The notes under the pieces were generated by a model. The model was given only the letters and a program-made list of their open reading frames with translations, was not told where the DNA came from and made no database searches. The translations under genes and the position numbers were made by a program. A DNA stretch of 64,000 bases from Hydrogenophaga sp. Lineage in GTDB: Bacteria; Pseudomonadota; Gammaproteobacteria; Burkholderiales; Burkholderiaceae_C. The stretch spans positions 28,418-92,417 of the forward strand of contig JAJNQE010000054.1 in the NCBI GenBank assembly GCA_021154985.1, read 5' to 3'. Shown here piece by piece: positions 34,366 through 43,286 of the stretch. Within the stretch, counting starts at the first letter, position 1, and each line of letters starts with the position of its first letter.

Positions 34366-36168
34366 TCAATCGGACAGCCAGGCGCCCAGGCGCACCGCAT
34401 CGGCCACACCCAGCTTCACAACCTGGCTCTCGGTCGGCCAATCCAGTGGGCATTTGAGCAGGCGGTTGTCGCGCGAGACCAGCGCGGTGAGGCGCGTGCG
34501 CTGGCCGCGCAGCATCTGCACATCGTCGAGCTTGTGGATGCGCCAGGCCTCGGCCGCACCCCCGCGGCGCACCGGCGCCAGCTCCACGCCCAGCCACTCG
34601 TCGCCAGCGGCCAGGCCGGCGGATTCACCCGCACCGCCGCGCAGCACGGTCTTGATCTGCACGCTGCCCCCGGTCTCGGCCACGCGCAAGCCCAGTTGCT
34701 GGGCCAGCGGCGCCTTGTCGTGCGTGAGCTTGGCGCCCTGGCCTTGCAGCAGGTCGATCAGGGGCAGGTCGGCGGTGCTGTGCACCCAGGCGGCGATTTC
34801 GCCCTCGAAACTGCGTTTGCCCAGCCGCTTGAGCGCGCGCAACAAATCCACTTCGCGCATCGGGCCGCCCTGGCAACGTTGCCAGAGTTCGCGCATCACT
34901 GCGTCCAGCGTGGTGTGGCCTTCGGCGCGCAGGGTGAGGTCCAGGCACAGGGCCACGAGCGAGCCCTTGGTGTAGTAGCTCACCGTGGCGTTCGGCGTGT
35001 TCTCGTGCATGCGGTAGTACTTCACCCAGGCATCAAAACTGGCCTGTGCCACGCTTTGCACATGGCGGCCCGGTGTCTGCTGCACCTGGTTGATGGTCTT
35101 GGCCACCAGCTGAAGGTAGGCGGCGTCGTCGATCAGACCGGCGCGGCGCAGCATCAGGTCGTCGTAGTAGCTGGTGAAGCCCTCGAAGAACCACAGCAGC
35201 TCGGTGTAGTTCTCGGCCGTATAGTCGTAGCGCTTGAACTCGGCCGGGCGCAGGCGTTTGACGTTCCAGGTGTGGAAGTATTCGTGGCTGATCAGGCCGA
35301 GCAGCGTCGTGTAGCCGTCGGTGGCTTTCAGCGCAGCGGGTTTGTCGCTGGTGGACGGGCGCAGGCGCGGCAGGTCGGCGCGCTGGCAGATCAGCGCGGT
35401 GGAGTTGCGGTGCTCCAGCCCGCCGTAGCCGTCGGCGCTGGCGTGCAGCATGAAGACGTAGCTGGAGAAAGGCGGCGCGCCGTCGCCGTGCCAGAACGCG
35501 ATCTGGGTTTCGCAAATGCGGCGCGTGTCTTCGATCAGACGCTCACCGTCGAGCCAGGCGCCCGCGCCGCTGATGACGAAGCGGTGTTCCACGCCACCGG
35601 CGGTGAACTGGCCGTTCCAGAACCGGCCCATTTCCACCGGGCAGTCGGCCAGTTCGTCGTAGTCGGCGGCCCGGTAGTGGCCAAACCCTGCGGCGTCCAC
35701 GCTGTGTGCGGGCAGGCCGGTCACGGCACTCCAGCCTTGGGTGGCGGCGCCGGGCACGATCTCCAGTGCATGGGGCTGGTCTTCCTGGCCCGCCACGCGC
35801 AGGCACAGGCTGGTGGCGTTGAAGAAGCCGCGCGTGCTGTCCAGAAAGGCGGTGCGCACCGAGGCATCAAACGCGTACACCTCGTACTGCAGTTCCAGCG
35901 GCTGGCCGACCTCTGCGCGGGCCTGCCACTGATGCTTGTCCAGTTGCTCAACAGCGACGGGCTGTCCGTTTTGCCAGGCTTGCAGGTTCTGCAGGTGTTG
36001 CGAAAACTCGCGCACCAGATAACTGCCCGGTATCCACACCGGCAGGCTCACGCGCTGGTTTCTGGCGGGTTGTTCGATCAGCAGCGTGACGGCGAACAGG
36101 TGCGCGTTGGCGTCCAGCACCGACACGGAGAAGCGCAGGCCGGCGGCGGCTGCAGGACGTTTGGGCAT
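34366..36168 (-). CDS. M61-family metallopeptidase with PDZ domain
   Basis: 600 residues. The N-terminal beta domain (VSLPVWIPGSYLVREFSQHL, a family signature) precedes a zinc peptidase domain with HEYFHTW at about residue 295 (H-E-x2-H) and the third ligand Glu in WFFEGFTSYYDD. A PDZ domain occupies roughly 490-590 (GLAAGDEWLGVEL). Glycyl aminopeptidase activity is known for the family. There is no convincing signal peptide, so it may be cytosolic. Its ATG overlaps the DUF3429 stop as TGATG, coupling it to dsbC-DUF3429. Confidence 0.9.
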   Translation of the reverse strand: MPKRPAAAAGLRFSVSVLDANAHLFAVTLLIEQPARNQRVSLPVWIPGSYLVREFSQHLQNLQAWQNGQPVAVEQLDKHQWQARAEVGQPLELQYEVYAFDASVRTAFLDSTRGFFNATSLCLRVAGQEDQPHALEIVPGAATQGWSAVTGLPAHSVDAAGFGHYRAADYDELADCPVEMGRFWNGQFTAGGVEHRFVISGAGAWLDGERLIEDTRRICETQIAFWHGDGAPPFSSYVFMLHASADGYGGLEHRNSTALICQRADLPRLRPSTSDKPAALKATDGYTTLLGLISHEYFHTWNVKRLRPAEFKRYDYTAENYTELLWFFEGFTSYYDDLMLRRAGLIDDAAYLQLVAKTINQVQQTPGRHVQSVAQASFDAWVKYYRMHENTPNATVSYYTKGSLVALCLDLTLRAEGHTTLDAVMRELWQRCQGGPMREVDLLRALKRLGKRSFEGEIAAWVHSTADLPLIDLLQGQGAKLTHDKAPLAQQLGLRVAETGGSVQIKTVLRGGAGESAGLAAGDEWLGVELAPVRRGGAAEAWRIHKLDDVQMLRGQRTRLTALVSRDNRLLKCPLDWPTESQVVKLGVADAVRLGAWLSD

Positions 36169-36638
36169 CAGAGGGCTCCTGCACCGATGAAACAACTCAG
36201 CGCCGCAATGGCCGAGAGACGAAAACGCAGCTTGAGCCAGACACCCAGCCCGGCTTGTGCGTAGAGCCGGCGGTCCACCGCATAGCAGACGATCAGCACC
36301 AGACCCAGCCAGGCCAGTCCGGCGTAGGGCGGCATCACGAGGCCGGGCCAGGCGAGCAACGAGGGCACCACGCCCCAGGCGAAATGCACCGACGTGTGGG
36401 GCGCGCGGGCCATCTGGCTCCAGCCGATGCCCCAGTGGATGCCACCGAGGAAGGAGGCAATGAGGGCGGCGTAGGCGGCCAGTGCCAGCGCCACCCAGGC
36501 CTGCAGGTCGGGCGTGACCAGCCAGACCAGCAGCGCCAGGCCGACCAGCGGGATCAGGCCGGCGTAGCCCAGGTTGTGGATCAGGGCGTGCCCGTGGGGC
36601 TCGCCGCCGCTGTCCGACACAGACATGCTGGGCGACAT
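36168..36638 (-). CDS. DUF3429 membrane protein
   Basis: 156 residues with about five hydrophobic helices: LGYAGLIPLVGLALLVWLV, then YAALIASFLGGIHWGIGW, which is the characteristic DUF3429 stretch with its buried His-Trp. No activity is established for the family. Start and stop both form TGATG overlaps, with dsbC before and the M61 gene after, so the three are almost certainly translated together. Confidence 0.85.
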   Translation of the reverse strand: MSPSMSVSDSGGEPHGHALIHNLGYAGLIPLVGLALLVWLVTPDLQAWVALALAAYAALIASFLGGIHWGIGWSQMARAPHTSVHFAWGVVPSLLAWPGLVMPPYAGLAWLGLVLIVCYAVDRRLYAQAGLGVWLKLRFRLSAIAALSCFIGAGAL

Positions 36639-37339
36639 CAATTGAGCAGGGTCTCGATGCGGTCGGCCGTGATGAAGCCCGGCACACGGGTGTCGTTGGC
36701 AAAGATCATGGTGGGCGTGCCCTTGATGCCGTGTTTGCCGGCCAGGCGGCTGTTGCGCTCGATGGCGGCGGTGTCGCAGGTGGCGGCCGGCGGTGGCTGG
36801 TTGTTGACCATCCAGTCGCTGTAGGTCTTGGCCTTGTCCTTGGCGCACCAGATGCGGCGCGACTTCTCGGCCGAATCCGGCCCGAGCACGGGAATGAGGA
36901 ACACGTGCACCGTCACGTTGTCGAGATCGGCGAACTCCTGGTGCAGCTTTTTGCAGTAGCCGCAGTTGGGGTCTTCAAACACCGCCATCTTGCGTTTGCC
37001 ATTCCCCCGCACCAGGGTGAACGCGTCTTTGAGTGGCAGGTCCTTGAAGGCCAGCGCGGTGAGTTTTTCCAGACGCTGTTCGGTCAGGTTGACGCGGGCG
37101 CGGGTGTCGATCAGCGTGCCCTGGATCAGGTAGTTGCCTTCGGCATCGGTGTAGAAGATGTCGCTGCCGTTGATGCGGACTTCAAACACGCCGGGCATCG
37201 GCGTTTTGCTGACCTCGTCGATGGAGGGCAACTTCGGCAGGCGCTCGGCGAGGTTTTTGCGGATGGCGGCTTCCTGCGCCAGTGCGCTCAGGGACAGGGC
37301 GGTGAGCGCCAGCAGCAGCAGGGATTTGACAGATTTCAT
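36638..37339 (-). CDS. dsbC: Periplasmic disulfide isomerase DsbC
   Basis: 233 residues: signal peptide cleaved after ALA (residue 21), N-terminal dimerisation domain to about residue 80, then a thioredoxin fold with catalytic CGYC at 126-129 and the cis-Pro loop GIKGTPTMIFAN. DsbC corrects wrong disulfides in secreted proteins and is kept reduced by DsbD. Additional cysteines (IWCAKDK, AATCDTA) fit the structural disulfide of DsbC. ATG 37337-37339. It leads the three-gene unit with DUF3429 and the M61 peptidase. Confidence 0.95.
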   Translation of the reverse strand: MKSVKSLLLLALTALSLSALAQEAAIRKNLAERLPKLPSIDEVSKTPMPGVFEVRINGSDIFYTDAEGNYLIQGTLIDTRARVNLTEQRLEKLTALAFKDLPLKDAFTLVRGNGKRKMAVFEDPNCGYCKKLHQEFADLDNVTVHVFLIPVLGPDSAEKSRRIWCAKDKAKTYSDWMVNNQPPPAATCDTAAIERNSRLAGKHGIKGTPTMIFANDTRVPGFITADRIETLLN

Positions 37340-37376
37340 CGTGGGGGCGCTCGGTGGCGGTCAGGGGGGAAACAAA

Positions 37377-38540
37377 TCAGGCCGGCTGGCCCATGGCCTG
37401 GCGCGCCAGCCAGCGCTTGACCGGGCCGCTGCGGTTGAAGCTGCTCAGGCCCCAGTTGCGCAGCGCCTGCAAACGGCTGTCTTCGTGGGCAAACAGGCCG
37501 AACAAACCGTCGGTGACCCAGCCCATGGCGCCCACCTCGGCGGCACGCGCGCGCTCGTAGCGCCGCAGCAGCTTCAGGTCGCCCAGGTCGCGCCAGTACT
37601 CGCGCGCGTGCAGCACGCGGGCCAGTTCGGCCACATCGGCCAGGCCCACGTTGAGGCCCTGACCCGCCAACGGGTGCATGGCGTGCGCCGCGTCACCGGC
37701 CAGCGCCACACCGCCGGTGGCCGTGCGGGTGATCCAGCGTTGTGCGCGCGAGAGTTCAAGGGGCCAGGCCTGGGCGGGGCTTTCCATGTGCAGGGTGCCC
37801 AGGGTGTGGGCGCTGCGCGCCTGCACTGCCTGGGCCAGGGTGGAAGGATCGGACTGCAGCCAGGCGTCGGCCTGTGCTGCTGGAACAGACCACACCAGGG
37901 CCACGGAGTTCCCCGAGGCACCCCCCAGCGGCAGCAGGGCCATCACCTCGCCTTGGGCAAACCACTGGCGCGCCACGCCGCCGTGGGGCAGTTCGCAGCG
38001 CAGCCGCGCGGCCACCGCCTTGTGGGGATAGGGCCGCACATCAAAGGCCAGGCCGAGTTGCTCGCGGGTCTGGCTGCGTTTGCCTTCGCAGACCACGGTG
38101 AGGGCCGCAGCCGGGGTGTCGGTCACGCGTTCGATGCTGCCCTGGAAGCCCACGGCGTCGCTCAGGCGCTGCTCCAGCGCGGGCACATCGACGATCCAGG
38201 TGAGGGCCTCGCTGCCTTGGTCGCTGGCTGAGAAGTTGAGCTCGCCGCCGTCGTCGCCCCACACCCGCATGGCGTTCACCGGCGTGATGGCGCTCGCTCG
38301 CGGGCCGTTGTCGTCACCTTCTGGCCATGCCCTCACCGAGCGCAGCAGCTCGCGCGAGGCGCTGTTGAGCGCGTAGGCGCGCACATCGGGGGTGTCCGGG
38401 TTGCGGGGGCTGTCGACCAGCGCCACGCGCAGGCGGTCTCGCGCCAGCAGCAGGGCCAGCGTCTGGCCCACCACACCCGCGCCCTGCACGGCGACATCAA
38501 AACGCCGGGGGGTACCGGCTCGCGGGGGTGTTGCATTCAT
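37377..38540 (-). CDS. UbiH/UbiF/COQ6-family FAD-dependent hydroxylase
   Basis: 387 residues: VAVQGAGVVGQTLALLLARD (FAD dinucleotide fold) and GGVALAGDAAHAMHPLAGQGLN-type sequence (here ALAGDAAHAMHPLAGQG and LNVGLADVAELA), which is the ubiquinone hydroxylase signature. Probably one of the ring hydroxylases of ubiquinone synthesis; which carbon it acts on cannot be told from sequence. ATG 38538-38540. It is followed after 37 bp by dsbC on the same strand. Confidence 0.88.
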   Translation of the reverse strand: MNATPPRAGTPRRFDVAVQGAGVVGQTLALLLARDRLRVALVDSPRNPDTPDVRAYALNSASRELLRSVRAWPEGDDNGPRASAITPVNAMRVWGDDGGELNFSASDQGSEALTWIVDVPALEQRLSDAVGFQGSIERVTDTPAAALTVVCEGKRSQTREQLGLAFDVRPYPHKAVAARLRCELPHGGVARQWFAQGEVMALLPLGGASGNSVALVWSVPAAQADAWLQSDPSTLAQAVQARSAHTLGTLHMESPAQAWPLELSRAQRWITRTATGGVALAGDAAHAMHPLAGQGLNVGLADVAELARVLHAREYWRDLGDLKLLRRYERARAAEVGAMGWVTDGLFGLFAHEDSRLQALRNWGLSSFNRSGPVKRWLARQAMGQPA

Positions 38541-38641
38541 GGAGGGATTTTAGGAGCAGGGCACAATCCGGCCCTTCGACGGGCCAAACCCCTGCGGGCC
38601 GCCCCGGCTTTCCACCTTTGCACCTGCCGCACCCCTCCACC

Positions 38642-39535
38642 ATGAACCCAGCCGCCCCCCTCGCCGCCGACGTGCAGGCCACCATCGAAGAACTCTGGGT
38701 CTACCCCGTCAAGTCGTGTGCCGGCATCCAGCTCCCCGAGGCCGAACTGACCGACACCGGCCTGCTCTACGACCGCGCCTGGATGGTGGTGGACAGCGAC
38801 GGTGAGTTCGTGAGCCAGCGCGAGCTGCCGCGCATGGCGCTGATCCAGCCGTCGTTCAAGCTGGGCCAGCTGATGTTGCGCGCGCCGGGCATGCTGTCGC
38901 TGCACCTGGGGCTGGACGTGGCCGAAGGCCCGCTCAAGGTGCGCGTGTGGGACGACGAGGTCATGGCCTGCGACATGGGCGACGTGGCGGCCCAGTGGTT
39001 CAGCGATTTCCTCGGGCCGGACGCACCGGAGCACCTGAAACGACTGCGCCTGGCCCGCTTTGACCCCGAGGTGCGGCGCCCCTGCGACCCGGCCTGGACC
39101 GGTGGTGTGGAAGCCACCACCCAGTTCGCCGACGGCTTTGGCCTGCTGGTGACCAGCAGCGCGTCGCTGGCCGACCTCAATGCCCGGCTGGCCGCTGCTG
39201 GCCACGCGCCGGTGGACATGCGCCGCTTCCGGCCCAACATCGTGCTCGGCGGCGTGCAGGCGCACGACGAAGACCGCGTGGGCGCCATGACCATCACCAC
39301 CGACGACAGCACGGCGGTGATCGAGCCCGTCAAACCCTGCGGCCGCTGCCCCATCCCCGACATCGACCCGGCCACGGCCACATCGAGCCCGGCGGTGGGC
39401 GACACGCTGCAGACTTACCGGCAAGACCCTCGGCTCAAGGGCGCGGTCACCTTCGGCATGAACGCCATCGTGATCGAGGGCGACGGGCAGGTGCTGCGTG
39501 TGGGTCAACCCGTTCACGCCAGCTGGACCTTCTGA
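38642..39535 (+). CDS. MOSC-domain protein, YcbX-like
   Basis: 297 residues: N-terminal MOSC beta-barrel (ELWVYPVKSCAGIQL, LLYDRAWMVVD) and C-terminal MOSC domain with MRRFRPNIVLGG and KPCGRCPIPDID, whose conserved Cys binds molybdenum cofactor sulfur. The family includes the N-hydroxylated-base reductase YcbX and amidoxime reductases, but no ferredoxin domain is present here. ATG 38642 lacks an obvious ribosome site. Divergent from the UbiH-like gene. Confidence 0.88.
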   Translation: MNPAAPLAADVQATIEELWVYPVKSCAGIQLPEAELTDTGLLYDRAWMVVDSDGEFVSQRELPRMALIQPSFKLGQLMLRAPGMLSLHLGLDVAEGPLKVRVWDDEVMACDMGDVAAQWFSDFLGPDAPEHLKRLRLARFDPEVRRPCDPAWTGGVEATTQFADGFGLLVTSSASLADLNARLAAAGHAPVDMRRFRPNIVLGGVQAHDEDRVGAMTITTDDSTAVIEPVKPCGRCPIPDIDPATATSSPAVGDTLQTYRQDPRLKGAVTFGMNAIVIEGDGQVLRVGQPVHASWTF

Positions 39536-39596
39536 CGCGGGTCCAAGCCCGCCCCCGTAAAATCGCGGGTTCCCCCGACCGACCCGAAAGTTTTCC

Positions 39597-40688
39597 ATGA
39601 GCCTCCAATGCGGCATCGTGGGCCTGCCCAACGTGGGCAAGTCCACCCTTTTCAACGCGCTGACCAAAGCCGGCATCGCAGCAGAAAATTACCCCTTCTG
39701 CACCATCGAGCCCAACACCGGCGTGGTGGAAGTGCCCGACCCGCGCCTGGCGCAGCTGGCGGCCATCGTCGAGCCCGAGCGGGTGGTGCCGGCGATCGTG
39801 GAGTTTGTGGACATCGCCGGTCTGGTGGCCGGTGCCAGCACCGGTGAAGGCCTGGGCAACAAGTTTCTGGCGCACATCCGCGAGACCGACGCCATCGTCA
39901 ACGTGGTGCGCTGCTTTGAAGACGACAACGTGATCCACGTCGCCAACAAGGTCGATCCGATCGCCGACATCGAGGTGATCCAGACCGAGCTGTGTCTGGC
40001 CGATCTGGCGGCGGTGGAAAAAGCCATCCACCGCGTGAGCAAAACCGCGCGCTCGGGCGACAAGGAGTCCATCAAGCAGCTCGCCATCCTGGAGAAATGC
40101 CAGACCGCGCTGAACGACACCCAGCCGGTGCGCACCATCGACTTCAGCAAGGAAGAGCAGGCGCAGCTCAAGCAGTTTTTCCTGATCACCGCCAAGCCCG
40201 CGATGTTCGTGGCCAACGTGTCCGAAGACGGTTTCGAGAACAACCCCTTCCTGGACCGCCTGCGCGAGTTTGCCAAGAAGCAGAACGCGCCCGTGGTCGC
40301 CATCTGCGCCAAGATCGAAGCCGAGCTCTCCGAGATGGACGACGCCGACCGGCTCGAATTCCTGAAGGAACTCGGCCAGGACGAGCCGGGCCTGAACCGG
40401 CTGATCCGCGCGGCCTACCAGCTGCTCGGCCTGCAGACCTATTTCACCGCGGGTGAAAAAGAAGTGCGCGCCTGGACCATCCGCGTGGGCGACACCGGCC
40501 CGCAGGCGGCGGGCGTGATCCACACCGACTTCGAGAAGGGCTACATCCGTGCCCAGACCATCGCGTTCGACGACTACATCGCTTTCAAGGGCGAGCAGGG
40601 CGCCAAAGACGCGGGCAAGATGCGCGCCGAAGGCAAGGACTACGTCGTCAAGGACGGCGACGTGATGAACTTCCTGTTCAGCAGCTGA
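39597..40688 (+). CDS. ychF: Redox-regulated ATPase YchF
   Basis: 363 residues, an Obg-family P-loop protein that prefers ATP. GLPNVGKSTLFNAL (Walker A), DIAGLVAGAS (G3), NVSED in place of the GTPase NKxD motif, then a coiled-coil insertion and a C-terminal TGS domain (TYFTAGEKEVRAWTI). YchF associates with ribosomes and modulates oxidative stress responses. A TAAAAT element at 39558-39563 may be its -10 box. Confidence 0.97.
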   Translation: MSLQCGIVGLPNVGKSTLFNALTKAGIAAENYPFCTIEPNTGVVEVPDPRLAQLAAIVEPERVVPAIVEFVDIAGLVAGASTGEGLGNKFLAHIRETDAIVNVVRCFEDDNVIHVANKVDPIADIEVIQTELCLADLAAVEKAIHRVSKTARSGDKESIKQLAILEKCQTALNDTQPVRTIDFSKEEQAQLKQFFLITAKPAMFVANVSEDGFENNPFLDRLREFAKKQNAPVVAICAKIEAELSEMDDADRLEFLKELGQDEPGLNRLIRAAYQLLGLQTYFTAGEKEVRAWTIRVGDTGPQAAGVIHTDFEKGYIRAQTIAFDDYIAFKGEQGAKDAGKMRAEGKDYVVKDGDVMNFLFSS

Positions 40689-40695
40689 AGCCGGC

Positions 40696-41469
40696 ATGAC
40701 GCAGAACGGCCAGCCCGAACCCCAGCGCCTGGCCAAACGCCTGGCGGCGCAGTTGCCGTGCTCGCGCAGCGACGCCGAAAACTACATCGCAGGCGGCTGG
40801 GTGCGGGTGGATGGTGTGGTGGTGGAAGAGCCCATGGAGCGGGTGCGTGATGAGCAGACCGTGCTGCTCGACCCCAAGGCGAAGCTGGAGCCGCTGGCGT
40901 CGATGACGCTGATCTGGCACAAGCCGGCCAACCGCGTGTTGCCCGACGAGCCGCTGCTGCCCGACGCGCTGGCGGCCAAGTGGTTCACGGGCTCCAACCG
41001 TTTCAAGGGCGACCGCTCGGGCGTGCGCCCGCTCAAGGCGCACCTGCACAAGTTGTTGCTGGTGTCGCCGCTGGGCACCAAAGCCAGTGGCCTGATGGTG
41101 TTCACGCAAAACCCGGGCGTGGCGCGCAAGATGACCGACGACGCAGGCCAGCTCGAACACGAGTGGCTGGCCGAAGTGGCAGCCGACGCGGAGCTGGGAG
41201 ACGAAGCCCGGCGCGAGGCGGTGCTCAAGTCACTGCAGAAGGCGCTGTTTTTCGACGGTTGGGCCGTGCCCTCGGCACGGGCCAGCTGGCAGAGCGAGTT
41301 GCGCTTGCGCCTGGCGATCAAGGGCAATCGGCCCGGTCAGGTGGCTCATTTGTGCGAGCGCGCGGGTCTGCAGCTCACATCGCTGCGCCGCTTGCGGTTG
41401 GGTCGCATCTCGCTGGCCGGGCTGCCGGCCGGCGAGTGGCGTTATCTCTTGCCCTACGAGCGTTTCTGA
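40696..41469 (+). CDS. S4-domain RsuA/RluF-like protein lacking the catalytic Asp
   Basis: 257 residues. An S4 RNA-binding domain (about 11-57: RLAKRLAAQLPCSRSDAE) is followed by a pseudouridine-synthase-like fold. Where active enzymes read G-R-L-D-x2-[ST]-x-G-L, this protein reads SPLGTKASGL (124-133), so the nucleophilic Asp is Gly127. The C-terminal SLRRLRLGRISLAGLPAGEWR is the intact conserved end of RluB/E/F and RsuA proteins. It may bind rRNA without modifying it, or use another chemistry. It follows ychF by 7 bp and overlaps the convergent MFS gene by 16 bp. Confidence 0.8.
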   Translation: MTQNGQPEPQRLAKRLAAQLPCSRSDAENYIAGGWVRVDGVVVEEPMERVRDEQTVLLDPKAKLEPLASMTLIWHKPANRVLPDEPLLPDALAAKWFTGSNRFKGDRSGVRPLKAHLHKLLLVSPLGTKASGLMVFTQNPGVARKMTDDAGQLEHEWLAEVAADAELGDEARREAVLKSLQKALFFDGWAVPSARASWQSELRLRLAIKGNRPGQVAHLCERAGLQLTSLRRLRLGRISLAGLPAGEWRYLLPYERF

Positions 41470-42620
41470 GCCCTCGCGGCCCACACGCTCAGGGCCATGG
41501 CGAACACCAGCACCACCAGGCCCACCCGGTTCAGGCTGAGCATGCGCCCTTGCGCAATCATCAAGCCGCCCAGCGCCGCCCCCATCGCCTGACCGCCGTA
41601 CATGGCCGAGGTGTTGAGCGCCACCGTGGCGGGCGCCAGCGCCGGCGAGATGTGCACCAACCGCGCCTGCTGCGCCGAATTCACCGCAAAGCAGCCCAGC
41701 GCCCACGGCACCAACACCAGGGCCTGCTGCCACACACCTCCCTGGCCCAGCGGCCACAGCAGCAGGCTCAGCACAATGAGACCGAGTGCGATGAACACGG
41801 CGCGCGCGGAACCGACCCGGTCGATCCAGCGCGACATGCCCACGTTGCCCGCCAGGCCGAAGGCACCGAACCACAGGAACATGAGCGACAGCGCGCCACC
41901 ACCCAGCCCCAGGGTCTGGAAAAAGTAGGGTGCGAAATACGAGAACAGCGTGAACTGCCCAAAGGCCGAGAGCAGCGTCACGCCCACGGCGAGCATGAGC
42001 GGCGCCGAGCCCAGCGTGGCCTGCCAGGCCTGGCGCGACAGCGCGGCGGGTTTGATGCCGTCGGGCATCTCGCGCCAGACCCAGGCTGCGCTGGCCACCG
42101 ACATGAGCGCCACCAGGCCGAACGCCCAGCGCCAGCCCAGCGTGCCGCCGATCCAGGCCGACAGCGGCATGCCCATGACCGAGGCCACCGACCAGCCGAG
42201 GAAGACGAAGGTGATGGCGCGTCCGCGCTGGTCGGGCCGCACCAGCAGGCCCACGCAGGCGGCGGCCTGTGGTGTGAACACGGCGGGGGAGATCACGGCC
42301 AACACGCGCAGCGGCAGCAGGCCGCTGTAACTCGGCGCCAGCGCGCAGGCGGCCGTGAGCAGGCCGTACCAGAGCAGCGAGAGCGTGAGCAGGCGGCGCC
42401 GGTCCCAGCCGGCGACCAGGCTGGCGAAGGCCGGTGCGCCCACGCCCATGAGGATGGCGGCGGCGGTGATCAGCTGGCCGGCCTGCGGGATCGAGACCCC
42501 GAGCGACTGGCTGATGTCGTTGAGCGTGCCCGGCACCACCATCACGCCGGTGCCGATCACGAAATTGCCCACCATCAGCGCCCAGAGGGCGCGTGGCAGG
42601 GCCGATGCGTTGTTGCTCAT
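41454..42620 (-). CDS. MFS transporter
   Basis: 388 residues with twelve predicted helices. The first half contains ITAAAILMGVGAPAFASLVAGWDRRRLL in two parts (GVGAPAFASLVAGWDRR is the loop 2-3 signature) and PDQRGRAITFVFLGWS; the pattern resembles the AraJ/arabinose-efflux (DHA1) group. Substrate unknown; efflux of drugs, sugars or metabolites is possible. The start overlaps the YqaA-like stop by 4 bp, and the last 16 bp overlap the pseudouridine-synthase-like gene on the other strand. Confidence 0.85.
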   Translation of the reverse strand: MSNNASALPRALWALMVGNFVIGTGVMVVPGTLNDISQSLGVSIPQAGQLITAAAILMGVGAPAFASLVAGWDRRRLLTLSLLWYGLLTAACALAPSYSGLLPLRVLAVISPAVFTPQAAACVGLLVRPDQRGRAITFVFLGWSVASVMGMPLSAWIGGTLGWRWAFGLVALMSVASAAWVWREMPDGIKPAALSRQAWQATLGSAPLMLAVGVTLLSAFGQFTLFSYFAPYFFQTLGLGGGALSLMFLWFGAFGLAGNVGMSRWIDRVGSARAVFIALGLIVLSLLLWPLGQGGVWQQALVLVPWALGCFAVNSAQQARLVHISPALAPATVALNTSAMYGGQAMGAALGGLMIAQGRMLSLNRVGLVVLVFAMALSVWAARAQKRS

Positions 42621-43099
42621 CCTGAGTAGATACCGGGAAAGAACCAGAGCAGCGCCGCTGTCATGGTGAGGTAGCGCGCAAACTTGCCGATGGCCATGTA
42701 GACCAGGCAGGGCCAGAACGGAAATTTCAACCAGCCGGCCACCGCACACAGCGGGTCGCCCACCACCGGCAACCAGCTCAGCAGACAGGCCTTGGGGCCG
42801 AAGCGCTCCAGCCATTTCAGGGCGCGCAGTTCGGTGGCGCTGCCGCGCGCACGGTCCACCGCCTTGTGCGTGCCCAGGCCCATGAGCCAGCTCACCGCAC
42901 CGCCCAGCGTGTTGCCGGCGGTGGCCACCAGGATGGCGGGCCAGAAGAGTTCGGGGTTGAGCTTGATGAGGCCGAACACGGCCGGCTCGGAGCCCATGGG
43001 CAGCAACGTGGCCGAGATGAACGCCACCACAAACACGGTGCTCAGGCCGAACTCGGGCAAGGCCAGGAGCTGCAGCAGATGGGTGAACCAGTCGGGCAT
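42617..43099 (-). CDS. YqaA/DedA-like VTT-domain membrane protein
   Basis: 160 residues with about four helices, SATLLPMGSEPAVFGLI and GNTLGGAVSWLMG near the N-terminus and LLSWLPVVGDPLCAVAGWLK in the middle. These match Escherichia coli YqaA (SATLLPGNSEVV, LLSWMPVVGDLLC), a short relative of the DedA flippase-like family. ATG 43099 is chosen because similarity begins there; no ribosome site is visible, so the exact start is uncertain. Overlaps the MFS gene by 4 bp. Confidence 0.82.
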   Translation of the reverse strand: MPDWFTHLLQLLALPEFGLSTVFVVAFISATLLPMGSEPAVFGLIKLNPELFWPAILVATAGNTLGGAVSWLMGLGTHKAVDRARGSATELRALKWLERFGPKACLLSWLPVVGDPLCAVAGWLKFPFWPCLVYMAIGKFARYLTMTAALLWFFPGIYSG

Positions 43100-43286
43100 G
43101 AGGAGCAGAAAAAACGCCGTCGGTCGGCGTCGGGTCGGGCGGTGCGCGTGGTGTTGTGTGAAATGCGAAAGCAAGGGTTCGTTATCGCCTGCTGAAAAAA
43201 CAGGCAGGTAGAATCGCGCTCCTTCGCACCCTGCATTGGCCGGGCCTGCGAAGGCCCCATCCAACCACCCGCATTCTCCCACCGCC

